Notes under the pieces: generated by a model
Seen by the model: the letters and a program-made list of their open reading frames with translations, nothing else
Databases searched by the model: none
Told to the model about the DNA's origin: nothing
Position numbers and translations under genes: made by a program
Source of the DNA: Burkholderia sp. BCC0322
Lineage (GTDB): Bacteria; Pseudomonadota; Gammaproteobacteria; Burkholderiales; Burkholderiaceae
DNA length: 64,000 nt
Direction: 5' to 3'
NCBI RefSeq assembly: GCF_902833045.1
Contig: NZ_CADFDU010000016.1
Span: forward strand, 92,261 to 156,260
Shown: positions 39,942 to 48,920 of the stretch, one piece after another
Layout: the number at the start of each line of letters is the position of its first letter
Numbering within the stretch: the stretch's first letter is position 1

Positions 39942-40100
39942 GGATGCTGTTTCCTCTTACTTGAACTTGGATGGTGTGGCGCAGGCGGCCGGCGCGCGAT
40001 GCCGCGAGGCCCGCGAACGGGCGACCGCCCGGCGCCGGCGGTTCGCGCGCCTATCTGGGGGCGGCACATGCGATTTCAAGGGCCGGCGTGCGGCGCCGCG

Positions 40101-41561
40101 TCACGACGCGCGTCGCACGGCCGAGTCGATATAGCGCGCGAGAAACCCCGGCAACGCCGGATCGCCGCAGTTCGCGACGTTGAAGCGCGTCCACGTCGAC
40201 GACGACTGCTGCGGCGAAAACAGGCTGCCGGGCGTCAGCAGGAATCCCGCTTCGTGCGCGGCGGCCGCGAGCGCGTCCGAATCGACGCCCGTGTCGGCCC
40301 ACAGGAACATCCCGGCCGCAGGCATCGTGAACAGCCCCAGCCCGGTGCGCTCCAGCATCCGCGCGGTCTTGTCGCGCACGCCGTCGAGCCGCGCGCGCAG
40401 CCGCTCGACATGGCGCCGGTAATGCCCTTCGGTCAGGATCTTGTACAGCACGCGCTCGTTGAGCTCGGGCGTCGTCATCCCGACCAGCATCTTCTGGTCG
40501 GTGATCGCCTTCGCGATCTCCGGCGCGCACGCGACGTAGCCGACCCGCAGGTTCGCGGCGAGCGTCTTCGAATAGCTGCCGAGGTAGATCACGCGCTTGA
40601 GCTGGTCGAGGCTCGCGAGGCACGTGGCCGGATAGCTCGGCGGGCACAGGTCGCCGTACACGTCGTCCTCGACGACGAGGAAGTCGTACGCCTCCGCGAG
40701 CTTCAGGATCCGGAACGCCTGCGCGGCCGACAGCGACGTGCCGGTCGGGTTCTGCAGCACCGAGTTGATCACGAGCATCTTCGGCCGCCACATCTGCACG
40801 AGCGTCTCGAGCGCGTCGAGATCGGGGCCGTCCGGCGTGTACGGCATCCCGACGAGCTGCGCGCCCTGCGCCGCGAAGCGGCCGAACATCTGGAACCACG
40901 CAGGATCGCCGACGATCACCGCATCGCCGGGCTTCACATAGATTCGCGAGATCAGGTCGATCGCCTGCGTGATCCCCGACACCAGCACGATCTGTTCGGG
41001 CTTCGCGCCGATCTCCACTTCGGCGAGGCGCGTCTGCAATTGCTGGCGCAGCGGCAGGAAGCCCTGCGCGGTGCCGAAGCCGAGCATCTGCGCGCCGGAC
41101 TGGCGCCCCAGCGCGCGCAGCGCGCCGGTGATCAGCTCGCCGTCGAGCCAGCGGCCCGGCAAATAGCCGAGACCCGGCCCCTTTTCCGGGCTGACGGTGT
41201 GCAGCATGTTGCGCAGCAGCCAGACGACGTCGATCGTGTTGTGCACCGGCGCGGCCTCGGCCACGCGTGCGACGCTGTCGGCCAGCTGCGGGCCGGCGGC
41301 CGTGCGCTCGCGCACGTAGAAGCCCGAGCCGCGCCGCGAGTCGAGGTAGCCCTGTGCGACGAGGCGCTCGTAAGCCTCGACGACGGTGAAGCGCGACACG
41401 CTTTTGTCGAGCGCGAGCTTGCGGATCGACGGCATCCGCATGCCGGGCCGGAACACGCGTTCGTCGATGCGCCGCCGCGCCCACTGGACAAGCTGGTCGA
41501 CGAGCGTGAGCGTGGCAGTGTCGTGCGGCACGGGAATCTGGGCGAGTGGGACGGTGGACAT
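40101..41561 (-). CDS. MocR-type (GntR + aminotransferase-like) transcriptional regulator
   Basis: About 486 aa. The N-terminal GntR winged helix is LVQWARRRIDERVFRPGMRMPSIRKLALDK ... TVVEAYERLVAQGYLDSRRGSGFYV. A fold-type I aminotransferase domain follows, with PLP-site features NPTGTSLS, EDDVYGDL and YLGSYSKTLAANLRVGY, where the lysine in SYSKT binds PLP. MocR proteins sense PLP or amino-acid adducts. It is divergent from the VOC/EamA/aminotransferase run, and a set of direct repeats lies in its leader. ATG 41561 is preferred over ATG 41576, which would overlap the first repeat. Confidence 0.9.
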   Translation of the reverse strand: MSTVPLAQIPVPHDTATLTLVDQLVQWARRRIDERVFRPGMRMPSIRKLALDKSVSRFTVVEAYERLVAQGYLDSRRGSGFYVRERTAAGPQLADSVARVAEAAPVHNTIDVVWLLRNMLHTVSPEKGPGLGYLPGRWLDGELITGALRALGRQSGAQMLGFGTAQGFLPLRQQLQTRLAEVEIGAKPEQIVLVSGITQAIDLISRIYVKPGDAVIVGDPAWFQMFGRFAAQGAQLVGMPYTPDGPDLDALETLVQMWRPKMLVINSVLQNPTGTSLSAAQAFRILKLAEAYDFLVVEDDVYGDLCPPSYPATCLASLDQLKRVIYLGSYSKTLAANLRVGYVACAPEIAKAITDQKMLVGMTTPELNERVLYKILTEGHYRRHVERLRARLDGVRDKTARMLERTGLGLFTMPAAGMFLWADTGVDSDALAAAAHEAGFLLTPGSLFSPQQSSSTWTRFNVANCGDPALPGFLARYIDSAVRRAS

Positions 41562-41575
41562 GGGCGGCAGCTCCA

Positions 41576-41618
41576 ACTGTACCGAAGGCTATCGTGCCGA
41601 TTGTACCGTTACTGTGCC
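41576..41618. promoter_or_regulatory. Direct-repeat array in the mocR/VOC divergent region (candidate MocR operator)
   Basis: Four copies of an AYYGTRCC-like octamer in one orientation: ACTGTACC (41576-41583), ATCGTGCC (41591-41598), ATTGTACC (41600-41607) and ACTGTGCC (41611-41618), spaced 15, 9 and 11 bases. MocR/PdxR regulators are known to bind short direct repeats in divergent promoters. The array sits just upstream of the regulator's start. Assignment is inference. Confidence 0.45.
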
Positions 41619-41791
41619 GGTAGCGACGATTACAGTTGACCGGAATGGCGACGGTGCGGCCACCGTCTCGGCCCCGCCGCACCTGGCACCGCGCCCGCCG
41701 GCCTGCATTGCGGCCGGTACGCCGGCCGGTCCGGCCACCGCCCCGCGCGTCGCCTGCCCACCATGACACTTTCGCTTCCTGACCGACGTTC

Positions 41792-42484
41792 ATGCCAGCC
41801 CGCTCCCTGACACTCGACCATCTCGTGATCGCCGCGCGCACGCTCGACGAAGGCGTACGCCATGTCGCCGACGCGCTCGGTATCGAACCGGCCGGCGGCG
41901 GCCGCCACCCGTTGATGCGGACCCACAATGCGCTGTTCGGCGCGTGGGGCGGGCTCTACCTCGAAGTGATCGCGATCGATCCCGATGCGCCGGCGCCGAA
42001 CGACGGCGCGCAGCCGCCGCGCGCACGGCTGTTCGGGCTCGACGACCCGGCCATGCACGCGCGGCTCGCGCAAGGCCCATTTCTCGCGCACTGGGTCGCG
42101 CGCGTCGACCGTCCGCGCCAGCTCGCGCTGTGGCAGCGCCAGTATCCGGCGCGCATCCCGCCGGTCGTCGCGATGCGGCGCGGCGACCTGAGCTGGGGCC
42201 TCACGGTGCCCGATGACGGCACGTTCCCCGCATGGCAAGGCGCAGGCGATGGCCTCCTGCCGTCGCTGATCCAGTGGGACAGCGCGCGCCACCCGGCCGA
42301 ATCGCTGCCGGGCGACGGCGTCGCGCTGACGGCGCTCAAGGGCACCCACCCGCATGCGGACGCGATCCGCAAGCAGCTCGACTGGCTCGGCGCCGCCCAC
42401 CTGCTCGACCTCGAAGCCGCCGACGGCCCGCCCGCGCTGGTCGCCGAATTCGACACGCCGCAGGGCGCGCGCACGCTGCGCTGA
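41792..42484 (+). CDS. VOC-superfamily protein (Glyoxalase_3-like)
   Basis: 230 aa. LTLDHLVIAARTLDEGVRHVADALGI is the first VOC module, and MRTHNALFGAWGGLYLEVIAID follows with the typical metal-face glutamate. The second half (GDLSWGLTVPDDG ... LLPSLIQWDSARHPAESLP) matches the glyoxalase-like domain of PF13468-type proteins. No substrate is known. It is the first gene of a plus-strand run that starts in the regulator's divergent promoter region. Confidence 0.82.
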   Translation: MPARSLTLDHLVIAARTLDEGVRHVADALGIEPAGGGRHPLMRTHNALFGAWGGLYLEVIAIDPDAPAPNDGAQPPRARLFGLDDPAMHARLAQGPFLAHWVARVDRPRQLALWQRQYPARIPPVVAMRRGDLSWGLTVPDDGTFPAWQGAGDGLLPSLIQWDSARHPAESLPGDGVALTALKGTHPHADAIRKQLDWLGAAHLLDLEAADGPPALVAEFDTPQGARTLR

Positions 42485-42539
42485 GCGCCTCGCCGCCCCT
42501 TCGACTACACCGACACTGCAACACGGAGACACCCACGAC

Positions 42540-43448
42540 ATGAATTCGCGCGAAACCCGGGGCATGCTGCTCGGCCTCATCGGCGTGATGATCTTCAGCC
42601 TGACGCTGCCGATGACGCGTATCGTCGTCTCCGAACTCCATCCGCTGCTCAACGGGCTCGGCCGCGCGCTCGCCGCCGCGGTGCCGGCGGGCCTGCTGCT
42701 GTGGTGGCGCCGCGAGCCGCTGCCGACCCGCGCGCAGCTGAAAAGCCTCGCGATCACGTCGGCTGGCGTGATCATCGCGTACCCGGTGTTCTCCGCGTGG
42801 GCGATGAAAACGGTCCCGGCCTCGCACGGCGCGGTGGTCAACGGCCTGCAGCCGCTGTTCGTCGCGCTGTACGCGGCCTGGCTGTCGCACGAGCGGCCGT
42901 CGAAGGCGTTCTGGGCCAGCGCGGTGGCCGGCAGCGCGCTCGTGATCGCGTTCGCGCTGCGCGACGGCGGCGGCACCGTGCAGGCCGGCGACGCGCTGAT
43001 GCTCGTCGCGGTCGGCATCGGCGCGCTCGGTTATGCGGAAGGCGCGCGCCTCGCGCGCCAGATCGGCGGCTGGCAGGTGATCTGCTGGGCGCTCGTCGTG
43101 TCCGCGCCATTCCTCGTGCTGCCGGTCGGCTGGCTCGCGTGGATGCAGCATGCCGCGCATCCGGGCCCGCTCGCACTGCGCACGTGGCTCGCATTCGGCT
43201 ACGTGACCCTCTTTTCGCAATTCATCGGCTTTTTCGCGTGGTATGCGGGGCTCGCGATGGGCGGCATCGCGCGCGTCGGCCAGGTGCAACTGCTGCAGAT
43301 TTTCTTCACGATCGCCTTTTCCGCGCTGCTGTTCGGCGAAACGGTGACGCCGTCGACGTGGCTGTTCGCCGCCGCGGTGATCGCCACCGTGGTGCTCGGG
43401 CGCCGCTCGGCGGTCGCCGCCGCCCCGCAACCGGCTCGCGCCGGCTGA
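42540..43448 (+). CDS. EamA/DMT-family transporter
   Basis: 302 aa with ten predicted helices in two EamA repeats (MLLGLIGVMIFSLTLPMTRI ... and VQAGDALMLVAVGIGALGYAEGARLARQIGG ...). VVNGLQPLFVALYAAWLSHERPS and VGQVQLLQIFFTIAFSALLFGETVTPSTWLF are the closing signatures of each half. The context (MocR regulator, aminotransferase, RidA) suggests amino-acid or metabolite export, but the substrate is not predictable from sequence. ATG 42540 follows an ACGGAGA site. Confidence 0.92.
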   Translation: MNSRETRGMLLGLIGVMIFSLTLPMTRIVVSELHPLLNGLGRALAAAVPAGLLLWWRREPLPTRAQLKSLAITSAGVIIAYPVFSAWAMKTVPASHGAVVNGLQPLFVALYAAWLSHERPSKAFWASAVAGSALVIAFALRDGGGTVQAGDALMLVAVGIGALGYAEGARLARQIGGWQVICWALVVSAPFLVLPVGWLAWMQHAAHPGPLALRTWLAFGYVTLFSQFIGFFAWYAGLAMGGIARVGQVQLLQIFFTIAFSALLFGETVTPSTWLFAAAVIATVVLGRRSAVAAAPQPARAG

Positions 43449-43599
43449 ACAGCTGCGCCATAATGGACGTTTTGCCTGATCGGTTTGCCCACCCGGCCGC
43501 GAAGGCTCGATCGCGCTCGTGCCTGCCCACCCGGCGGCGTCGAAGCGATTTGCCCGAACGACCTTTCTTGACTGACCACGATATCCGAACGAGGAGACT

Positions 43600-44781
43600 A
43601 TGAATCCGAGCGACCTGCATCCGCCGCACTGGCAGCTTTCCGAACGCGCACGCAAGCTGACGAGCTCTGCGATCCGCGAAATCCTGAAGGTCACGGAACG
43701 CCCCGAGGTCATCTCGTTCGCCGGCGGCCTGCCCGCCCCTGCCACGTTCCCGGCCGAGCGCATGCGCGCGGCCGCCGATCGCGTGCTGCGCGACGCGCCG
43801 GCCGCCGCGCTCCAGTACAGCGCGACCGAAGGCTACCTGCCGCTGCGCGAATGGATCGCCGAGCGCTACAGCGTGCGCGTGTCGCAGGTGCTGATCACGA
43901 CCGGCTCGCAGCAGGCGCTCGACCTGCTCGGCAAGGCGCTCGTCGATCCGGGCAGCCCGATCCTCGTCGAAACCCCGACCTACCTCGGCGCGCTGCAGTC
44001 GTTCTCGCTGTACGAACCGCGCTACGTGCAGGTGCCGACCGACGAGCAGGGCCTGCTGCCGGACGGCCTCACGCCCGAACTCACGCAAGGCGCGCGCCTG
44101 CTGTACGCGCAGCCGAACTTCCAGAACCCGACCGGCCGCCGCCTGCCCGTCGAGCGCCGCCGCGCGCTTGCCGCGTTCGCGCAGTCGAGCCCGTTCCCGG
44201 TGCTGGAAGACGATCCGTACGGCGCGCTGAACTACCGCGGCGAGCCGCTGCCGACGATGCTGTCGATGGCGCCGGACCACATCGTGCACCTCGGTACGTT
44301 CTCGAAGGTGCTCGCGCCGGGCCTGCGGATCGGGTACATCATCGCGCCCGAGGAACTCCACTTCAAGCTCGTGCAGGCCAAGCAGGCCACCGACCTGCAC
44401 ACGCCGACGCTCACGCAGCGCATCGCGCACGAAGTGATCAAGGACGGCTTCCTCGACGAGCACATCCCGACGATCCGCGAGCTGTACAGCGCGCAGTGCG
44501 ACGCGATGCTCGGCGCGCTCGAGCGCCACATGCCGGCAGGCGTCACGTGGAACCGCCCGGAAGGCGGGATGTTCATCTGGGTGAACCTGCCGGGGCAGAT
44601 CGACAGCATGAAGCTGCTCGCCGCGGCCGTCGACAACCACGTCGCGTTCGTGCCGGGCGCGCCGTTCTTCGCGGACAACGCGCAGCAGAACACGCTGCGC
44701 CTGTCGTTCGTGACGGTGCCGCCCGAGAAGATCGAGGAAGGCGTCGCGCGCCTCGGCAAGCTGCTGCGCGAGCGCCTCTGA
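43600..44781 (+). CDS. PLP-dependent aminotransferase (class I/II, LysN/AAD-like)
   Basis: 393 aa fold-type I enzyme without a GntR domain. Key features: REILKVTERPEVISFAGGLPAPATFP at the start, LQYSATEGYLPLREWIAERY, QPNFQNPTGRRLPVERR, VLEDDPYGALNYRGE and HLGTFSKVLAPGLRIGYI, where the lysine in TFSKV binds PLP. This is the 2-aminoadipate/aromatic/branched-chain transaminase group. A GAGGAGACT site precedes ATG 43600. It is followed 42 bases later by RidA, which detoxifies the enamine/imine by-products of PLP enzymes, so the pairing is functional. Confidence 0.92.
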   Translation: MNPSDLHPPHWQLSERARKLTSSAIREILKVTERPEVISFAGGLPAPATFPAERMRAAADRVLRDAPAAALQYSATEGYLPLREWIAERYSVRVSQVLITTGSQQALDLLGKALVDPGSPILVETPTYLGALQSFSLYEPRYVQVPTDEQGLLPDGLTPELTQGARLLYAQPNFQNPTGRRLPVERRRALAAFAQSSPFPVLEDDPYGALNYRGEPLPTMLSMAPDHIVHLGTFSKVLAPGLRIGYIIAPEELHFKLVQAKQATDLHTPTLTQRIAHEVIKDGFLDEHIPTIRELYSAQCDAMLGALERHMPAGVTWNRPEGGMFIWVNLPGQIDSMKLLAAAVDNHVAFVPGAPFFADNAQQNTLRLSFVTVPPEKIEEGVARLGKLLRERL

Positions 44782-44823
44782 TCCCCTTTTTCCTGTCACG
44801 ACCCTTTACGAGGAATCGAACAC

Positions 44824-45282
44824 ATGGCTAACGTCTACGACAAGCTGAAGTCGCTCGGCATCGAGCTCCCGACCGCCGGTGCACCGGCCGCCGCCTACGT
44901 GATGAGCGCACAAAGCGGCAACACGGTCTACCTGTCGGGCCACATCGCGAAGAAGGACGGCAAGGTCTGGGCCGGCAAGCTCGGCGCGGATCTGCAGACG
45001 GAAGACGGCAAGGCCGCCGCCCGCTCGATCGCGATCGACCTGCTCGCGACGCTGCACGCCCACACCGGCGACCTGAACAAGGTCACGCGCATCGTCAAGC
45101 TGATGAGCCTCGTCAACTCGACGCTCGACTTCACCGAACAGCACGTCGTGACGAACGGCGCGTCGGAACTGATCGCGGAAGTGTTCGGCGACGCAGGCAA
45201 GCACGCGCGCTCGGCGTTCGGCGTTGCGCAGATCCCGCTCGGCGCGTGCGTCGAAATCGAACTGATCGCCGAAGTTGCGTAA
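44824..45282 (+). CDS. RidA family enamine/imine deaminase
   Basis: 152 aa, the longer YjgH/Rid-related type. YVMSAQSGNTVYLSGHIAKKDGKVW, LLATLHAHTGDLNKVTRIVKL and the C-terminal HARSAFGVAQIPLGACVEIELIAEVA match the family. The arginine that binds the substrate carboxylate in RidA is preserved in HARSAFG. It probably clears reactive intermediates from the aminotransferase upstream. A GAGGAA site precedes ATG. Confidence 0.9.
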   Translation: MANVYDKLKSLGIELPTAGAPAAAYVMSAQSGNTVYLSGHIAKKDGKVWAGKLGADLQTEDGKAAARSIAIDLLATLHAHTGDLNKVTRIVKLMSLVNSTLDFTEQHVVTNGASELIAEVFGDAGKHARSAFGVAQIPLGACVEIELIAEVA

Positions 45283-45295
45283 CGGACGCACCGTG

Positions 45296-46177
45296 ATGTC
45301 CGGTCATCGGGTCCGCTTCAAGCAGGTCGACGTGTTCACGTCGGTGCCGTTCAAGGGCAACGCGCTCGCCGTGGTGTTCGACGCCGATTCGCTCGGCGAC
45401 GCCGACATGCTCGCCATCGCCCGCTGGACGAACCTGTCGGAAACGACGTTCGTCTGCACGCCGACCGATCCGGAAGCCGACTACCGCGTCCGGATCTTCA
45501 CGACGGAGGGCGAGCTGCCGTTCGCCGGCCACCCGACGCTGGGCACCGCGCATGCGTTCCTGGAAAGCGGCGCACAGCCGCGCACGCCGGGCCGGCTGAT
45601 CCAGCAGTGCGGGGTCGGCCGGGTCGCGCTGCGCGAGCAGGCCGACGGCTGGGCGTTCGCCGCGCCGCCGGCCCGCGTCACGCCGCTCGACCGTTCGGAC
45701 TACGCGGCACTGGCTGCCGCGTTGCGCAGCGACGCGCTCGATCTGGATGCCGAGCCTTGCGCGGTCGACAACGGCGCACCGTGGCTGGTCGTGCGGCTGA
45801 AGTCGGCAGACGCCTGCCTCGGCCTGACGCCCGATCCGGCCGCGCTGGCGGCGCTCACGCGCCGCTACGACACAGACGGCGTCGCGCTCTACGCGCCGCA
45901 CGCCGAAGGCGGCCCCGCGACGTTCGAAATCCGCTGCCTGATGACGGGCGGCAACTTCGGCTTCGGCGAGGATCCCGTCACCGGCAGCGCAAACGCCGCG
46001 CTCGCCGGGTTGCTGACGCGGCAGGAACGCCGCCCCGGCCAGTCGTATACGGCCCGCCAGGGTACGGCGATCGGCCGCGACGGCCGCATCTTCGTCAGCT
46101 ACGACGAAGACGGCACCACGTGGGTCGGCGGCCATGTCGTCACGGTCGTCGACGGCACCTTCCTGTCACCCGCCTGA
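45296..46177 (+). CDS. PhzF-family epimerase/isomerase
   Basis: 293 aa with the diaminopimelate-epimerase-like fold. FKQVDVFTSVPFKGNALAVVFDADSL opens the protein, the catalytic glutamate is in NLSETTFVCTP, ELPFAGHPTLGTAHAFLE is the first-half hallmark, and GFGEDPVTGSANAALAGLL the second. Substrates of non-phenazine PhzF proteins are unknown; no phenazine genes are nearby. ATG 45296 is preferred; a TTG at 45275 would overlap RidA. It is only 13 bases after RidA, so the two are cotranscribed. Confidence 0.92.
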   Translation: MSGHRVRFKQVDVFTSVPFKGNALAVVFDADSLGDADMLAIARWTNLSETTFVCTPTDPEADYRVRIFTTEGELPFAGHPTLGTAHAFLESGAQPRTPGRLIQQCGVGRVALREQADGWAFAAPPARVTPLDRSDYAALAAALRSDALDLDAEPCAVDNGAPWLVVRLKSADACLGLTPDPAALAALTRRYDTDGVALYAPHAEGGPATFEIRCLMTGGNFGFGEDPVTGSANAALAGLLTRQERRPGQSYTARQGTAIGRDGRIFVSYDEDGTTWVGGHVVTVVDGTFLSPA

Positions 46178-46194
46178 CATTTCGCGATGTGCGA

Positions 46195-46217
46195 CGGCGC
46201 CGGTCCGTCCGGCGCCG
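46195..46217 (+). terminator. Hairpin after the phzF-like gene
   Basis: Nine-bp stem CGGCGCCGG/CCGGCGCCG with a five-base loop, 17 bases after the stop codon. No T-run. Confidence 0.4.
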
Positions 46218-46395
46218 CCTACGATTTGCCCGGCTATCGCAAAAACGTTCCAGCCAGTAATATCGGGCCTAATCCGTTGTTTCGGAGGTCTGTCCATGGT
46301 TGCGTGTCCCGCGAACGAACAGACGTCGGGACAACCCGAACCATAGCCAGCCATCCGGACGGATGGCGCACGCGAGCAGGACGCCACCCTCTTCG

Positions 46396-48735
46396 ATGAG
46401 CTCCGCCCGGTCCAACCACACGCCGCCGACCCGGCCGCTACGCGCGCCGCGCAGATCGCGCCGGCGTGCGCTATTTGCGATCCCGCTGCTCGGGATGCTG
46501 GCGCTTGCGCTGCTGTGGGCCGTGATCATCGCGCGTCTGTCGGTGGAAAAGGACAGCGCGTACAAGGAAGCGGCGGCTTCCGCGGCGATCCTGTCCTCCG
46601 CGCTCGAGCAGCATACGGTCAAGGCGATCCACCAGGTCGACCAGATCACCCGCTTCGTCAAGTTCGAATTCGAGAAGTCGCCGGCCCGCTTCAACCTCGC
46701 CAGCGCCGTCGAGAAAGGCGTCGTGCCGAGCGACACGCTGATCCAGGTGTCGCTCGTCAACGCGAAGGGCATCCTGTTCGCGAACACGGCCGAGCTTCAC
46801 CCGCAGCCGATCAACCTGTCCGACCGCGAGCACTTCAAGGTCCACCTCGCGCACAACGACGACCGCCTGTTCATCAGCAAGCCCGTGCTCGGCCGCGTGT
46901 CGAGCCACTGGACGCTGCAGATGACGCGGCGCCTGAACAACCCGGACGGCAGCTTCGCGGGCATCGTCGTCGTGTCGGAAGACCCGAGCTATTTCACGAA
47001 CGACTTCTACAACAACGCGGCGATCGGCAAGGAAGGCGTGATCGCGGTCGTGTCCGACACGGGCGCCGTGCTCGCGCGGCGCACGGGCTCGCTCAGCAAC
47101 GCACCCGGCGCGTTTTCGGCGTCGGGCGTCTACCCGATCGCCGAGCGCGTGACGGGCACGATCATCGACCCGATCGACGGCGTGACGCGCATCGTGTCGT
47201 ACCGCCACCTCGACGGCTACCCGCTCGCGGTGATGGTCGGGCTGTCGCAAACCGAGGAATTCGCGGACTACTACCACACGCGCAACGTCTACCTGCTGAT
47301 GACGAGCTTCATCACGCTCGCGATGCTTGCGTTCTTCGGCGTCGCAACGGGCCTGATCGGCAAGCTGCTCGGCCGTGAGCGCGAAATGACGCAGCTCGCC
47401 GAATACGACCTGCTCACCGGCCTCGCGAACCGCTACGCGACGCTGCGCGGGCTGCGCAACGACGTGTCGATGCCGACGAGCCTGTCGCGGCTCGGGCTGC
47501 TGTTCATCGATCTCGACAACTTCAAGACCGTCAACGACACGCTCGGCCACAACGCCGGCGACATCGTGCTGCAGATGACCGCGTCGCGCCTGTCCGATGC
47601 GGTCGGAGACGAAGGCTCGCTCGCGCGCATCGGCGGCGACGAATTCGTCGTCGTGATGAAGGGCGACGACGTCGAGCGGCGCGCGGTGCGACTCGCGGAG
47701 GCGATCATCCGGATGTTCGGCGACCCGTTCGACGTGCGCGGCAGCTCGTTCGTGCTGCATGCGAGCATCGGCATCGCGCTGCACTCCGTCGCGAACGAAA
47801 GCGAGATCGACCTGCTGAAGAAGGCCGACCTGGCGATGTACAGCGCGAAGGACGCCGGCAAGAACTGTTACCAGTTCTATGCGCCGCACCTGTCGCACCG
47901 CGCCGACCACCTGATGCGCTGGGAACAGCAACTGCGCGTCGCGCTCGCCGAGGGGCAGCTGTTCCTCGCGTACCAGCCGAAGATCGACCTCACGCACCGC
48001 CACATCACCGGCTTCGAGGCGCTCGCGCGCTGGGATCACCCCGAGCACGGGATCATCTCCGCGAACGAATTCATTTCGATCGCCGAATCGACCGGCCTGA
48101 TCGTGCCGATCGGCGACTTCGTGATCCGCACCGCGTGCGAGCAGATCGCGCGCTGGCGCGACGAGGGCCACGACACGCTGACGCTCGCGGTCAACATCTC
48201 GCCCGTGCAGTTCTGGCGCGGCGACCTGATCGAGACGATCTCGCGCACGCTGCAGGAAACCGGCATCGACGCGAACCGGCTCGAAATCGAGATCACCGAA
48301 ACCGCGATGATGGAATATCCGGAGCTCGTGTCCGAGAAGATCGTCGCACTGAAGAAACTCGGTATCCGGATCGCACTCGACGATTTCGGCACCGGCTATT
48401 CGTCGCTGTCGTACCTGCACCGCTTCTCCGTCGACACGCTGAAGGTCGACCGCTCGTTCGTGCAGGCCATCCCGAACGACCGCAGCGTATGCGTGATGGT
48501 GTCGTCGATCGTGCATCTCGCGCGCTCGCTTGGCCTGACCGTCGTCGTCGAAGGCACGGAAACCGAGGAGCAGATCACGTGGCTGGCCGCGCTCGGCGAG
48601 ATCGAGGCGCAGGGCTTCCTGTTCTCGCGACCGGTGCCGGCCGACGCGATTCCTGCGCTGATCGCGCGCTTCGGCGTTCGCGGCGACTCGCCGAACGTGA
48701 TCGCGCACCGCGCGACCGGCAGCACGGGCGCGTAA
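46396..48735 (+). CDS. Membrane GGDEF-EAL protein with periplasmic Cache-like sensor
   Basis: About 779 aa from ATG 46396. An Arg-rich N-terminus leads into a first helix (~22-45). A periplasmic sensor of ~250 residues resembles a double-Cache/PDC domain, and a second helix lies at ~298-322. The GGDEF domain has RIGGDEFVVV intact near residue 413, but the RxxD inhibitory site nine residues upstream is absent (GDEG). The EAL domain has GFEALARWDHPEHG near 539, EITETAMM and DDFGTGYSSLSYL, all catalytic residues present. Both synthesis and hydrolysis of c-di-GMP are possible. An alternative in-frame ATG lies at 46363. Confidence 0.92.
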   Translation: MSSARSNHTPPTRPLRAPRRSRRRALFAIPLLGMLALALLWAVIIARLSVEKDSAYKEAAASAAILSSALEQHTVKAIHQVDQITRFVKFEFEKSPARFNLASAVEKGVVPSDTLIQVSLVNAKGILFANTAELHPQPINLSDREHFKVHLAHNDDRLFISKPVLGRVSSHWTLQMTRRLNNPDGSFAGIVVVSEDPSYFTNDFYNNAAIGKEGVIAVVSDTGAVLARRTGSLSNAPGAFSASGVYPIAERVTGTIIDPIDGVTRIVSYRHLDGYPLAVMVGLSQTEEFADYYHTRNVYLLMTSFITLAMLAFFGVATGLIGKLLGREREMTQLAEYDLLTGLANRYATLRGLRNDVSMPTSLSRLGLLFIDLDNFKTVNDTLGHNAGDIVLQMTASRLSDAVGDEGSLARIGGDEFVVVMKGDDVERRAVRLAEAIIRMFGDPFDVRGSSFVLHASIGIALHSVANESEIDLLKKADLAMYSAKDAGKNCYQFYAPHLSHRADHLMRWEQQLRVALAEGQLFLAYQPKIDLTHRHITGFEALARWDHPEHGIISANEFISIAESTGLIVPIGDFVIRTACEQIARWRDEGHDTLTLAVNISPVQFWRGDLIETISRTLQETGIDANRLEIEITETAMMEYPELVSEKIVALKKLGIRIALDDFGTGYSSLSYLHRFSVDTLKVDRSFVQAIPNDRSVCVMVSSIVHLARSLGLTVVVEGTETEEQITWLAALGEIEAQGFLFSRPVPADAIPALIARFGVRGDSPNVIAHRATGSTGA

Positions 48736-48920
48736 GCGCCCCGCGGCCGTGGCGCGCCGTCATTGTTTCGTTTTCCGATCCGATTGCCTGGTTCATGAAC
48801 TAGCGTTTTCGCGCATGGCAGTGTCACGGTGCGCGGCGGACAATCGGGAGGGCCAAGGTGTCGGCGGGCCGCCGGCATGGCCACACGCGAGAGATCGGGC
48901 CCCTTGCCCACACCACCAAC

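Noticed and set aside
37839-41639. 1266-aa frame antisense to htpG and the MocR gene
   Set aside because: Same shadow effect; covers four real genes on the minus strand.
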